In this document: one piece after another, positions 41,699 through 53,690 of the stretch
How the letters are laid out: the number at the start of each line of letters is the position of its first letter
Position numbering within the stretch: the first letter of the stretch is position 1
DNA from: Gracilaria domingensis
Taxonomy: Eukaryota > Rhodophyta > Florideophyceae > Gracilariales > Gracilariaceae
Direction of reading: 5' to 3'
Assembly (NCBI GenBank): GCA_022539475.1
Contig: VCMS01000005.1
Coordinates: forward strand, 635,607 to 699,606
Length of the DNA stretch: 64,000 nucleotides
Made by a program: the position numbers and the translations under genes
The notes under the pieces: generated by a model
Told to the model about the DNA's origin: nothing
The model's database searches: none
The model's input: the letters and a program-made list of their open reading frames with translations, nothing else

Positions 41699-42245
41699 TT
41701 CGCCCTGGCTAATGGGATCGTTTTCGTCGAACCCGAGAAGCCTTTTCAGGTGCTGGTCGCGAACTTCAGCCGTTTCCCTCAACGGTTGGTTAGGAGCCAA
41801 GTTATTGGATCATTGCTCCCTCACCCTGCGGCTATAGTGCCTACTCAGGTTTCTATGGCCGAGTTTCTCGGAATCCTCGAAGCTGAGGAGGGGGAGGCGG
41901 ATCGGAACAATTCCGAACCGAATCCTGGTCTGAAAAGTTCGTCGAAAGACGCTACGCCGACTTCGTCGGATGCGAATAACCGCAGCCGGTCGAAGGAAGC
42001 AATGCCAACCTCGTCGGACAGTAACGATAAAGACCTGAGTGCTGCTGACACGAAGGATAAGTCAGTACAGGAACTGGAGTCTGTGGATCTTGAACACGTC
42101 CCAGAGACTCACCGCGATAAATTGCGGCACATGCTCGAAGATTTCACGCCCATATGGGATGGCACACTGGGTAAGACTGGTATTACCGAACATCCAATTG
42201 ATTTACTACCGAATACTCGGCCCATTTCATAGCACCCTTACAGGG

Positions 42246-43600
42246 CAGGACCGACAGCTCGGCAGGAGGAGAAAGCTCAAGTTGAGAAGATGCTCCGCGC
42301 TGGAGTTATCGAGCCGGCTCAGTCACCTTGGGCATCGCCGGTGGTGCTCGCGCCCAAATCTGATGGGTCTTGGCGATTTTGCATCGACTACCGCAAGCTA
42401 ATCGCGGCTATAGTCAAGGATGTGTATCTTATCCTACGAATGGATGAATGCATCGATTCATTGGGCGACGCGAAAGTTTTTACGACCCAAGACGCGAATT
42501 GGGGCTATTGGCGAGTTCCCGTGAGGGCTGAAGATCGTGACGAGACAGCCTTCGTTTTTCATGAAGGATTATACCGATTCAATCGGATGCCCTTGGGGTT
42601 AACGAACGCGCCAGCCACATTTCAACGTGCTGTAGACATTTTGCTCGCCCACTTCAAGTGGAGGACTTGCCTGGTTTACCTGGATGACATCATTGTCTAC
42701 TCCAGCAACCTGGAGGAGCACTTGACCCACGTACGGGATGTGATGCGAGTCCTACGAGATGCAGGCATTACACTCAAGCTGAAGAAGTGCGAGTTCGTTA
42801 CCGATACTGTCAGGTATCTCGGCCACGTTATCCGTCCTGGACGGTTGTCGATAGACGAAGTCCGTGTGAAATCCCTCAAAGAGGCTAAGCATCCGCGGAC
42901 GCAGACTGAACTCCGATCTTTTCTCGGCTTTTGTAATGTCTACCGCCGCTTCATAAGGAACTTTGCGAACATTGCGGCTCCGTTGAATGAGCTCCTCCGC
43001 AAAGGACAGCCAGTCAACCTGGAAGAATTCGACGACCCCAAGGCTGCGGTTTTCTCCTCGCTCGTGGAGGCGGTGACATCGCCACCTGTTTTATCCCTAA
43101 CTACGGCTGGTTTGCCGTATGCAATCGATACGGACGCGAGCGACTACCAAGTTGGCTGCGCTCTTTTCCAGACCACAGAGGATGGCGAACGATTGCCAAT
43201 CGGGTATTGGTCAAGAAGCCTCAACGTTTACCAGAGGGATTACTCGGTATCCGAGAAGGAGTGCTTGGCAGTTGTCTGGGCATTACAGACAGTGCGGCCC
43301 TATCTTATGGGAACTCGCTTCATTGTTCATACGCATCATTCGGCCTTACGCTGGCTACTCTCTATAGCAGAGCCATCTGGCCGTTTGATGCGGTAGAGAC
43401 TTTGCTTGTCGGAATTCGACTTTGAAATCCGCTACAAGAAAGGACTCCTGAACACTCAGACTGATCCACTTTCCCGCTTGCAAACAGCGGCTGAAGCTGC
43501 GCCAGTCGATGATCTGAAAATACCGTGCTTTCTCGCGGAAGACGGCTCGAGCGATGCCGATGAAGATTCGGAAGGATGAGACATCTACGATGCTGTTTTA
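42246..43600 (+). pseudogene. element B reverse transcriptase and RNase H
   Basis: RT core with SPWASPVVLAPKSDGSWRFC, MPLGLTNAPATFQ and the catalytic YLDDIIVYS (about 42676-42705), then the connection region and RNase H starting AIDTDASDYQVGCALFQ with SEKECLAVVWAL. Stops: TAG at 42230-42232 just before it (Gln in A) and TAG at 43394-43396 where A has Trp. Confidence 0.92.
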
Positions 43601-43603
43601 GCC

Positions 43604-45516
43604 GTGTCAGACACACGCCCAGAACCGGGTTCTTTCGTACCCATCAAACCAGAAGAACTCATCCGGGAGCAGCACATGGACCGTTTTCGTACGGAGATTC
43701 GTAGCCGTCTGAACGGCGGAGCACGACTGCCTTTCGTCGAGAACGACCAAGGGTTCCTCATCCGAACTGTCGGGCGCAGGCCACATATTGTGGTGCCTCA
43801 CTCACTTCAGTCACGAGTACTGCATCTGTCGCACTATGCGAAGCTCTCAGCCCACCGTGGTGGCAGGAAGTTGTACTACACCTTGTGGAAGGACTTCTAC
43901 TGGCCAGCGATGGCTTTCGATGCGTATGCCACTGTTCGTGGATATTCTGATTGCGCCAAGAAGCGCGTCAAACTGTGGAAGTACTCCAAGAAATTGGTAC
44001 TCTTCCCTGCTAGAGCTTCACTGGAGTTCGTGGCTATCGACTTCCTCGGCGAGTTTATTCGCACCTGTCAGGGAAACCGGTTTCTACTGGTGATCACCGA
44101 CCGCTTTTCTAAGCTGGTACGGACTGTGCCTTTGAAGAAGGTTACCGCCAGTGCGGTTACCCAAGCTTTCGTTACACACTGGGTTTTTGTCTACGGACCG
44201 CCGATAGATTTGTTATCCGATAATGGACCGCAGTTTGCGGCTAAGTTCTTTCAAGACGTGTGCCGCATCTTGCGGATCCAAAACTGGTTCACCACAACAT
44301 ATCATCCCCAGAGTAATGGGCAGGTTGAACGTTTTAACCGCACAATGCTCAATTCATTACGGACATTCGTTACCGAGCATCGGTCGGAATGGGATCAATA
44401 CACCGATGCGGTGACATATGCCTACAATACGCAGGTTCATCGTACTACTCAGATCTCGCCGTTCGAGCTCGTGCTATTACGCGTTCCACCGTCGGTGTTC
44501 ATCGAGCCACAGCCAATTCTGGATAAGCTCCCCTCGCCCCGCCTACATATGGACGCGTGTGGAAGAGCTGGCTCACGAAGATCATTCCTAGGGTTAGGAA
44601 GAATATTTCTAAAGCACAGGCCACCTACAAGCGGGATATCGACGCAAGAGTGCGCAAACATGCCCCTCAGATTAGGGAAGGAAGCTATGCCTTCATACGC
44701 AAGGAAGACCATTATCCCGAAAAGGAGAAGCGCCACAAGCTTTCTCTTATCGCGGATGGCCCCTACCGGGTCATTTCAGTTACCGACACTACGGTTGTCC
44801 TTGACATCGAGGGAGAGTACGAGCGTTTTTCGCGAAATCGCGTAACGCCTGCGCCAACGCCTGCTTCTCAGGAAACGCAACCGGAAACGCCGGACATCGC
44901 TACGCCTACTGTGGAACCAGCCGCTGAAGCGGAAGCGCGCACTTCATTGTCAGTATTGCTGCATCCCAACCGCGGACTTGCTGATTTGCCGGATAAGCCG
45001 GAATCTTACCAGTCAGTCTCTGCTGCCGCTCACGTACGCACGCGGATGCTGGCCCCTCCGGGGATACTAACCACCGCCCCCGACGTTCCAACTGAGGAGG
45101 GGGAGGAGTCGGATCGTTCTTCGTCGTTGTCACCGTCGTCGATGGAATTGCCTTCCCAGGCCTCTGTCCCGCCGCAGCACGCGCTGACGCAGGAGAAGCA
45201 GCCGGAGATCCTGAGCGAAGAGACTGACCCGCAATTATCGCGGAAGCCTGAGGAGGAACGCGACACTTCGGTGGAGCACAAAGCCGGAAACCCGGAAGAG
45301 TACCAGAGTGTAACTGCTGCAGAAGTCGCCGCTTTGCCCGCGGATGGTACTGTACTGCCCTTACAGACGAAAGAACAGGAGCCTGCCCTAGCTGTGCAGC
45401 GTGAGACCGGCACGCTGGAAAAGAGTGTGATAAACACCGCAACAGCCGCGTCAAATGCGGAACATAACCGCTTGCCGCAGCCGGAGCCAGACAACGGTAG
45501 CGCACACCTGTGCTGA
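43604..45516 (+). pseudogene. element B integrase with GPY/F module and acidic extension
   Basis: Zinc-binding N-terminus (LHLSHYAKLSAHRGGRKLYY...GYSDC; one Cys of the H2C2 set appears replaced), catalytic D-D-E in VAIDFLGEF, LLSDNGPQF and GQVERFNRT, then a frame change near 44545-44560, and the GPY/F module (LIADGPYRVISVTDTTVVLD, about 44743). It continues as a long Pro/Glu/Ser/Thr-rich extension to 45516 with no fold apparent. Confidence 0.88.
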
Positions 45517-46220
45517 AGAGAGCCGGAAGTCCGGAAGAAAAGTTAGTCAAAAGAGACCGTGCTGTTACGGCAGACCCGACTTCGGGAGATCTCAGTGAAG
45601 CATCGAGTGATGAAGCCGTTGAAAACACGGAGGAAACCGCCGATATGGCGAGCCGATACTCCACAGCAAGTGGGAAGCAGCACAACGCTGCACACGCGCC
45701 CACATTGCGCCAAGTGTCTGGCTCCGCCGGCGATCCGCCTCCAGTGAAGGACAACAGCACATGAGCCGAGCACGTGCCTGCTGTAAGGCTTGAGGCCGCC
45801 AAAAACGGAAATTCCGAATTCGAATTGGCATCGCACAGCCGCGCAACGGCGCAGGCCCCAACACCAGTAATGAGTGGCGAAACGCCGCCACGGCGCGCAC
45901 AACAGCACCACACGCTGGCGCACTGCAAGCCGGACCGTTCACCCTCACGACGGGAGAGCCCGCCGGAACGCCGGAAGCTCCTTGTGCGAGAAGACCAACG
46001 TAAGGTCACAGCCCGACAATACGGGGAAGAAAGCCAGAAATCTGGAAGCCTGAATGTCAGGAACACACAATCCTCACCAGGACCACCTGGCGTACAGAAC
46101 GCACTGCCGTCAGGACGGAAGCCGTTTAGCAGCGACGCCCACGACGGGAAAGCAATCAACGACACCCCAAAAGAGTGCAGAATAACCGAACCGCACACTG
46201 AGCGGCGTTTCCTCGACAGG

Positions 46221-46379
46221 GACTACGTTATGGACCGTCTGATTAGTCACGGCTATGCTTCTGATTGAGAGCTGTTGTATCGAGTCCGTTGGTACGGCTG
46301 TCCTTCCTCGAAGGATACACATGAGCGTATCGAGCATCCTCCTCGCTCTAAGGTCCTACAGTACCACCGTCGCACACGG
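46221..46379 (+). pseudogene. element B chromodomain (with internal stop)
   Basis: Reads YVMDRLISHGYASD, TGA (46266-46268), ELLYRVRWYGCPSSKDTHER, then a helix ending VLQYHRR. This matches the chromodomain plan (V-E-x-I...L-Y-x-V-x-W-x-G...x-T-W-E...L...Y), with His/Arg in place of the usual Trp-Glu. Chromodomains at the C-terminus of Gypsy integrases steer insertion to chromatin marks. It lies about 1.4 kb beyond the GPY/F module, much farther than in typical chromoviruses. Confidence 0.65.
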
Positions 46380-47137
46380 ACACGGATACCGGCTACGCTG
46401 GAAAGAGCCCAATTTAGTTGACTACCAACAACTTGTGAGTTATGCCGCCTCCGACGGAATGTGCCGCTTCACGGGGATAAAATTGCATTACGCAAAACGT
46501 TCAGCTTCACGCGGATGCAACGATGTTGATACTAACAAGCCGCCCTAGGCGGAGGCTACTGAAAAACAGCAACATGCCACTCTATGCGGACAGCCTCTGT
46601 CTGAGCAGGCAAGCCGCGAAACGCGGAAGCCGCTTACAGTGGAAGAAGAAGATGAAGAAGAAAGAAGCCTAAGAAGAAGGAAAAGAAGCCAGGATACTGG
46701 AAGGAAGACTGAGAAGTTTTATCGCTACAGCCGCTTCGTCGGAAAGTTATCCCTCTCTTGTGGGCCCTTCGCAACAGCCTCGAGCGAGGTATTGGCCACT
46801 GAGAAGGGGGAGAACAAAAAGAAAAGTTCGAGCCAAGCCAGCAAGGCTGGAGAAGTTTACCTCTAACTATTGAGTCGCCCCTCATCATCGGGGTCTATTA
46901 CGAACTACTGTAGCCCGTCAAAGATTGCGAGCCTGGTAACTACGCGCCGGACGGCCCAGCACCTAGGGTGCCCCCACTACCAGCAGCCCCGGAGAAGCGC
47001 TGTGCCGCTATCGCTTGCAATTCCGACTCTTCGGTCACCGTATCGGGAACGGCCACTCCCACGCCTCGAAGGAAGTCGAGAATGACCGCCGCTCGCGGAG
47101 TGAGAGAGGAACTGCCGCCCCCGGCGGATGCTACGTC

Positions 47138-47587
47138 CTAAGCCCACGGGAGGGTCGGAGCGGGAGCCGCTACAGCGGGTTGGACCACAACCACGACGTC
47201 GTTGTCGTCGCCCATAGCTTCGGGCTCTGGTTCGTCCTCCACGCCCTCTGGGCTTCCCTCATCCATGGGGCTACCTCCCTCGGCAGGGTCATCACCGTCA
47301 TCGTCGACGTATACGAACCCACGCGGGTGCGCTTCCGGGATATGACGCTCCTCTCGGCGGCGACCTGCCGCCTCAGCGGGACCAATTATCTCCCAAATCC
47401 ATGGGTCAAAGTATACGAAGTCGCCGGCATTGACGTTGCGTCCCGGAGAACGGTCCGACTGCCGACGAACCTCGTCGGAAACCTGACTAGCAGGCACCTC
47501 ATTCCAGTCAATCTGGTTAGTGACGTCCACCAACGCGGTGGCTTCGCGCGCATTGCGAACCGAGCCGAGCACCTCTGAGAGATCCAT
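47138..47587 (-). CDS. antisense ORF 2 of element B (149 aa)
   Basis: Minus-strand frame from ATG 47587. N-terminal part soluble-looking (VDVTNQIDWNEVPASQVSDE, later FVYFDPWIWEIIG), C-terminal part very acidic with Asp/Glu/Pro runs and VVVVVQ. A TATA-like CTTATATAGG on the minus strand lies at 47748-47739, about 155 bp upstream. It may be a 3' part of the same antisense gene as the next ORF. No family recognised. Confidence 0.4.
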   Translation of the reverse strand: MDLSEVLGSVRNAREATALVDVTNQIDWNEVPASQVSDEVRRQSDRSPGRNVNAGDFVYFDPWIWEIIGPAEAAGRRREERHIPEAHPRGFVYVDDDGDDPAEGGSPMDEGSPEGVEDEPEPEAMGDDNDVVVVVQPAVAAPAPTLPWA

Positions 47588-47868
47588 CGCTCGGATCGCT
47601 TGCCGGATGAGCTCCGGGATGAACTAAACTCGGTACGAATCATATGCCTCGATGAGGAGGAAGGCCGCAACGCAGACTGTCCGTTCTGTTGCCAGGATGC
47701 TCCACAAGCCGCGAGGCGGATCGTTCATGAAGGAAGAGCCTATATAAGTTAGGCAGGGCGGTAGCTCCACGCGACACCCTCGTGGGACCTCGACGCAGGC
47801 CAGAATGACGTCAGAGGCAGGTATCGCCCAGTATGGGAGTGACGCGCGATGCGCTCAACCTCCGTGCA

Positions 47869-48636
47869 CTAGTACGGCACCAGTACTCCGAAGCGTGAAC
47901 GCCATTTCTTCTCGAATCGGAGGCCTTCATGAAGTTGAGACCGTCCAGGACGGCGAAGGAACCGGGACTCGGGACGAAGAATGGGCCGCGCCCACAGGAC
48001 CAACTCCTGCTGCGGCTGAACGGTGTCCGAATATCGGTCAATTTCGTCCAACGCGTTGGCTAGATGGTCGCCGTAGCCGACCTCGCCGAAAGTTCGGTAA
48101 CGTGCCACGTCATACTGGTACTGTGCCGGCGCCGGATGTTCGTTCGGAGCTCGGAAGTGTCGCGCGTACCCAATGCGGGCCATCTCACTGCGAGCGAATT
48201 GTCTCGTCTCGTTTCGACCTACAAACAGGCAACTCGGTATGACCGCAACGTGCGCGATCCAGTCCCATGAACGGGTAACGTCAGCAGGAAGCCCACCAGG
48301 GAGTTGACCGTCGACAGCGTACGAGTCGACGAGCTCGGTATCCCGAACGGCCTTGGCGTCGAGCCAGGGAGCCTGGGCGAAAAGGAAGCTGTGCCGGTGC
48401 GGATTCCGGATGCGTAATGCGGCTGCGGTAGGCCACCCACCCAGCGTAGCTGGCATCTCGGCGTTCAACCAATTCCATACGGTCGCGGGACCAGCCTGAG
48501 CTGGCGCGTGATCCTGTCCGGAAGAACCCGGATGAGAGGCAGCAGCCGACTGCGGAAGAGGTACAGACTGGAACGGCGGGTTGGAAACTTGCATGCGTGC
48601 CGTCGAAGACGGAGGGCGGTTCGGTGTGTTATACAT
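47869..48636 (-). CDS. antisense ORF 1 of element B (255 aa, or 291 aa from 48744)
   Basis: The longest intact frame in the 3' part of element B runs against gag-pol. The open frame begins at ATG 48744, but a TATA box (GGTATATAAG, minus, 48739-48730) sits inside its first codons, so ATG 48636 is the better start. Content is protein-like: Pro/Ser-rich N-terminus, then a compact region with many Trp, Tyr and Arg (ATVWNWLNAEMPATLGGW, SWDWIAHVAVIPSCLFVG, YDVARYRTFGEVGYGDHL). Sense frames here are short and broken. Not recognised; antisense ORFs in this place are known in some plant Tat/Ogre/Grande Gypsy elements, without shown homology here. Confidence 0.5.
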   Translation of the reverse strand: MYNTPNRPPSSTARMQVSNPPFQSVPLPQSAAASHPGSSGQDHAPAQAGPATVWNWLNAEMPATLGGWPTAAALRIRNPHRHSFLFAQAPWLDAKAVRDTELVDSYAVDGQLPGGLPADVTRSWDWIAHVAVIPSCLFVGRNETRQFARSEMARIGYARHFRAPNEHPAPAQYQYDVARYRTFGEVGYGDHLANALDEIDRYSDTVQPQQELVLWARPILRPESRFLRRPGRSQLHEGLRFEKKWRSRFGVLVPY

Positions 48637-48729
48637 CGCGGGAGGGCTCGAAATGGCGAGGTTCGCTATTGACACCAGAGGTGTTAGTGGTTCCGAACAG
48701 TTCTCGGCAGACCCGTCTTGAGAGACTTC

Positions 48730-48739
48730 CTTATATACC
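48730..48739 (-). promoter_or_regulatory. TATA box for the antisense transcript of element B
   Basis: GGTATATAAG on the minus strand, 94 bp before ATG 48636 and about 60 bp from the 3' LTR. Confidence 0.45.
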
Positions 48740-48784
48740 TCCATCGCGAGGCGTATCGAGCCGACGGAGTGGGTGTCTCAGCCT

Positions 48785-48797
48785 GAGAAAGGGGAGA
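48785..48797 (+). other. polypurine tract of element B
   Basis: GAGAAAGGGGAGA directly before the 3' LTR; expected plus-strand primer of reverse transcription. Confidence 0.8.
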
Positions 48798-49653
48798 TGT
48801 AGAGCAAAACGCCCTTTGAGGGGATACACCGAGGTGTTTTCCATAGTTTGTTGATCCGTTACCGGCTTCCACACCTCATGTTATGAGAGGCTACTGTAGT
48901 AGTGCTCCTATTTTGGGGTATGCCTAGGAAGGGTAGTGTTTCTGCACATGTATGCTGAGTTGGCCCGATGCCGGGTGCGCCGTGACAAGCCTGCCACGGT
49001 TTCACACGTGTAGGATGTTGGCCGTCAGCGCCAGATAGTTATAGATTTCTAGTTGATATTTCCAATTGCCCTATATAGGTGGCGGCACTTCCCGCCACTG
49101 TACGGGAAGTAAACCTTCAAGGAGGCTTCTGGCTCTGACTTTCTTGCCGCTTGTGAACGGTCTTCGTCCCTAATCGGGCAAGCCGCCACAATTCCGGGCT
49201 AGTCATCCGACCTCTACCACTGAGAAGTTCTAGACCGTCGTTACGGCATCTTTTGTTGTTCCTTTGATATTATTTCCGTCATACGGCTCTCGTTTCTCTG
49301 CCCTGTTATACAGGTTTTTGCCCACTAGTCTCGGGACTTATTCCCGTTTATCACGAGTCAGTGCTCCGCAGTGCGGCTCGTTTGCTGATCCTCTGTTGCT
49401 CCCTACCGTTAGGCTGGATATCTCCACTCGCTGTGGCTCGCCGCAACAACCGGATACCTACGCCGGTTTTTCCCCTTCACCTCTGACTGCACGCTCAGAT
49501 CGGGGCCACCCGGACTTACACCCGGCATCGCGCTGGCCCTATCAGAGGGTTCTACTGCTGCATGTACCCCTACAGAGAACAGGTTTCGAACACCATGTCT
49601 GTGGGCTTTCCGGGACATGGCTCTTGTTCGCCAACTCGTGGGATTGCACCACA
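48798..49653 (+). repeat. 3' LTR of element B
   Basis: 856 bp, same ends as the 5' LTR. TATA-like CTATATAGG at 49071-49079. Followed by the target duplication TCGAG and by element A gag. Confidence 0.93.
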
Positions 49654-51105
49654 TCGAGTTCGTCAGACGACGCACGGGATGTTGCGGACACTTCGGATTC
49701 ATCCGATTCTTCATCCGACAATGGTCGTGCAGGGCACTCATTACGCTTTAAGCGGTCATCGGCCACCCAAGGTGTTGTTCGTAGCCGGTCGAAGGGACGG
49801 AAGCACTCCGGGCTGAAGGAGCTGAAGCTGACGAACGCGATGTATCGGAAGTTACCTTCATACCGGTAATACCGTTTGGAGAATTCCTCATTGGATCGCA
49901 CACCCCGTGGGACGGGTAAGGTGAAGGACTGCGTCCGCCGTATGCAGCTCTCACTGCGTAACGAGACAAGCGACCCAGTCCTGTTGCTTGATTTTCTCGC
50001 CCGTTTCGTGGCGGAGGCCGATGTTCTCGGGATGAACGAAGGCCAGGCCTACATTTCGTTACCGTACTTATTACGGGGAGTGGCCGAAGACCAGTTCAAC
50101 TCTGTAAGAGACTCATCTCGTGCCTCCGAAGGAGGGGTTACGTGCTGGCCAGAAGCGGTCCAGTACTTGCTGCGCTCGTACGCCACCAACGATGCAATCG
50201 GTACGTCTATTCTGGCACTCCGGGACACCCGGCAGAAGTCTGGAGAGACGGAAACCGATTATTCGGTACGCCTGAACAAGGCTTTCCACTGTTGTGGTAA
50301 TTTCTACCGCGCAGAGGAACGTTGTACAATGTTCGTCGACGGCCTCGACCCGGCCATCAAGACCTTGGTCGCCCGCTACCGCGAGGATAAACGGAAGATC
50401 ACCTACCTCGAGGTAGTCCAGTACGCTCGAGCGGAGGGTGATGCACTTTCTGCGCGAGGTCCTGTCCCCTGGTCGAAGTCCGCCAAGGCGTTGATGATGG
50501 AGACTGGCTCCCCATTGTTGTCGCTGCTAGCGAGCGAGGCCTCCCCAGTGGAGTATGACAACGTCCAGTTGGCCCAGGAAGACCCGAGTTCCATTCCAAC
50601 TACGGAACTACCGTCGACGACGGATGCTTCCTTCGACACCGCTCAGGACGGTACGCTGCTTTACGCAGAGTCCAACCGTGTGAACGGACAAAGAATTCCG
50701 TATGCAAACGGAGCAACCCGTTTTCAACGGCCTGGATGGAAGGACACACGCCCCAGGGTAGGGTTCACCGATTCTCGGAATGGTACCCCGCGTTCGGGAA
50801 TGGCCACGCCGATCTGTCACCTTTGCTTTACGCATGGTCACATCTCGCCGCAGTGCCTCTTCTCGATGAGGGATATGCCCATGGTCACGGTGAACTATGA
50901 AGCTTTGACTCCGGAGGAGAAGAAAACCGTCCCTATGACTTCGTACTTGCGTGCGAAGACGGACCTCTCTCACGCTGTCGCAGAACCACCGCCGCAGCGG
51001 AATGTCCAAGCACCACCTGTGCATCCAAACCATCGGCCCGTTGCCGAACCCCATACCGCTAACACGGGACCCCGCGGCCAGCGAGCCCAAGCACTCGTCG
51101 CCTAG
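49654..51105 (+). pseudogene. element A gag, C-terminal part
   Basis: Continues the Ser/Asp-rich stretch, then one TAA at 49867-49869, then the capsid-like region (LLLDFLARFVAEADVL...LPYLLRGVAEDQF) and an intact zinc knuckle CHLCFTHGHISPQC (CX2CX4HX4C) near 50815. Trp is present where element B has TGA. Open from 49876 to 51105. Confidence 0.8.
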
Positions 51106-51185
51106 GAACCTGAGCAGCCGCCGGAAGCGGAAGTTCAGAGAAACTGAAAGAGAGAGCCTCCCTTTCGAGAGAGGCGTCCTCAGAG

Positions 51186-51878
51186 TTGAGGCTGTTGACG
51201 CCCGAGGCCTCGTTGCCTCGCTCCCCGGTGAAAGTCCTCTCGAGGAAAGACGCCGCAGACGCGGATTCGGAGCACCTCGGTGTTCTGCGTCGACCGTGGA
51301 TACGGGTAAGGAATAACCGGATCGCGGACCGAATAATGGTGATGGCCAAGCGAAACTATAAGGTGTACGCTGACCTTGGCCTGAGCCCCCAGTTTATGGT
51401 GCGTTACCTGACTGTACTAGACACAGGTGCAGGTCCGAACTTCATCGTGGAGTCCCTTCTCACACCGTAATTGCGGGAACGTATCCGCCGCAGCGTGCTT
51501 CCTGATGTCGCTGACGCGAATAACAACCCGTTAACAACGGTAGGAACAATCGATATAGTCTTGCGTTTGGGAACTTCCGTGGTGAGGCTCGACTTCATCG
51601 TTTGTCGGTCACTGGCTGCCCCAGTCATTTTGGGTTGCGATTACTGCATCAGGTTTGTCGATGCAATCAGGCCCCGCCTCAGGCGTATAGAACTCGACGA
51701 TGGTTCATCGGCACGGATCGTCCGTCCTCCACTGAAGCGGTCATCGCGGAAGCAAGTTCCACTCCATGCCGCACAGGCCCCGGCACCGGCGTCGCGCGAG
51801 CCCACCAAGCTCCGCTTCCTGTCGTCGATCCGCATCCGGCCTGAGTCCCAAGATATGGTGTCAGTTAATTCCCGTTAA
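51186..51878 (+). pseudogene. element A aspartic protease region (one stop)
   Basis: LDTGAGPNFIVESLL at about 51415, a TAA at 51468-51470 where element B has a His codon, then APVILGCDYC on the second strand. Confidence 0.78.
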
Positions 51879-52365
51879 CACGGTCTTCGGGTTATTCAAC
51901 CACTTACTTCGTTGTACGAGAAGTGCCAACTCGCTGTCGCGAATGGTGTTGTGCAAACCACACCGGATACTTCGTTACGGATACTCGTTGCCAATCTTGG
52001 CAGCACCCCCCAGTATCTGGTGAATAACCAAGTCATTGGATCTGTGACACCGCACCACTCGCGGTGCTTCCGACGAAGATGACCGCTGCCGATGTCCTCG
52101 GACTAGTTACCTCCGAAGACAACGTCGCCCCATCTAAGGAGGGGGAGAGAGCTGCAGTTCCTGCTGTTTCCGCGGGTACCAATACCGTCGCAACGGAGAA
52201 GAAACCGACTGACTCGGAACCACACCCTGTGTCAGGGACAGAAGAGCGTAAGCCCACGAGCTACGACAAGGTTGACCCCTTGAAGGCGCTCGAGGAACTT
52301 GATCTCCGTCATGTACCGGAGTCGCACCGTGAACGTCTAAGAGACATGTTACGGAGTTTACCCCA

Positions 52366-53690
52366 ATGTGGGATGGCTCTCTTGGAGAGATAAATGCAAC
52401 GGAACACCGTATTGATTTGTTACCGAACACGCGTTCGGTTTCACAACCCCCTTACAGGGCAGAACCGAAGGCTCGGGAGGAAGAACAGTTCCAAGTGGGC
52501 AAGATGCTCCGCGCAGGTGTCATCAAACACGCGCAATGGCCGTGGGCATCCACAGTGGTACTGGTTCTCAAGGCCGACGGAACCTAGAGGTTCTGTGTCG
52601 ACTATCGCTGCCTCAATGCCGTGACGGTAAGAGACGCTCACCCAATCCCTCGTATGGACGAGTTTATCGATTCGCTCCGTGACGCTACCGTGTTCACGGC
52701 ATTGGATGTCAATTGGGGATACTGGCAAGTCCCCGTCAGAGAGGAAGACCGCGATAAGACTGCGTTCGTGTGCCACTCGGGCTCCTACAGCTTCAAACGG
52801 ATGCCTTTCGACCTAACCAACGCGTACGCTACGTTCCAGCGTGCCATTGACATCTTGTTGAGAGGCTTCAAGTGGCGGCCCTGTCTCGTCTACCTTGACG
52901 ATATCATCGTGTTTTCCAGTAATCTGGACGATCATCTCACCCATTTCAGGGACGTGATGACCACTCTGCGTGATGCAAGAATAACCCTAAAGTTGAGGAA
53001 GTGTGAATTCTTCACCGACACCGTCAAGTATCTTGGACACATCATCCGTCCAGGACGGCTGACGATCGAGGAAGCTCGCGTCAAGTCACTCGCCAAGGCG
53101 AAGGAACCGCGAACCCAAACGGAATTACGCTCCTTCCTAGGGTTGTTCAACGTCTACAGACGGTTTGTACCGAACTTTTCGGACATTGCTGCTCCCCTCA
53201 ACGCGCTCTTGCGAAGGGTTCAGCCACCAAAACTGGACCCCCTCACGCCCGCACAAGCAGAATCGTTCAACTCCTTGAAGGAGGCTGTTACATCAGCACC
53301 GATCCTATCGTTACCAAAACCGGGATTGCCGTTCTCCGTAGACACGGACTCGAGCGACTATCAAGTAGGCTGCGCGCTGTTCCAAACCACTCCCGAGGGG
53401 GAACGGGAACCCATAAGGCACTGATCACGTTCACTTAACGTTCATGAACGGAACTACTCCGTTTCGGAGAAAGAGTGCCTGCAGTCGTATGGGCATTATC
53501 CACCCTCCGTCCCTATCTGCTAGGTGTGCACTTCACCGTGTACACGGATCATTCCTCGTTGAGGTGGTTGATGAATATCTCTGATCCATCAGGCACACTC
53601 ATGCGGTGGAGGCTCCGCCTAGCGGAATTCGACTTCGACGTCGTATACAAAAAGGGACCCTGAACACCCAGGCGGACGAGCTGTCGCGCT
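52366..53690 (+). pseudogene. element A reverse transcriptase and RNase H (broken)
   Basis: RT with YLDDIIVFS at about 52891 and RNase H with VDTDSSDYQVGCALFQ. Stops at 52585-52587 (TAG, Trp in B) and 53422-53424 (TGA, Trp in B), and a frame change near 53480. Confidence 0.9.

Larger units (their letters stand above)
37885..49653 (+). mobile_element. Gypsy element B, complete with both LTRs, 11,769 bp
   Basis: Two 856-bp LTRs with TG...CA ends, PBS, PPT, and a target duplication TCAAG/TCGAG (4 of 5 bases). Internal order: gag, protease, RT/RNase H, integrase, acidic/Pro-rich extension, chromodomain, then an antisense ORF region before the PPT. By hand I count about 23 differences and no gap between the LTRs (about 2.7 percent), so it is not a recent arrival. 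gag-pol carries several stops and frame changes and cannot make an intact polyprotein. Confidence 0.93.

Noticed and set aside
44906-46198. 430-aa minus-strand frame across the integrase extension
   Set aside because: Opposite the Pro/Glu-rich low-complexity stretch; Ser/Cys/Arg-rich shadow without the TATA or ordered content seen in the antisense ORFs farther downstream.
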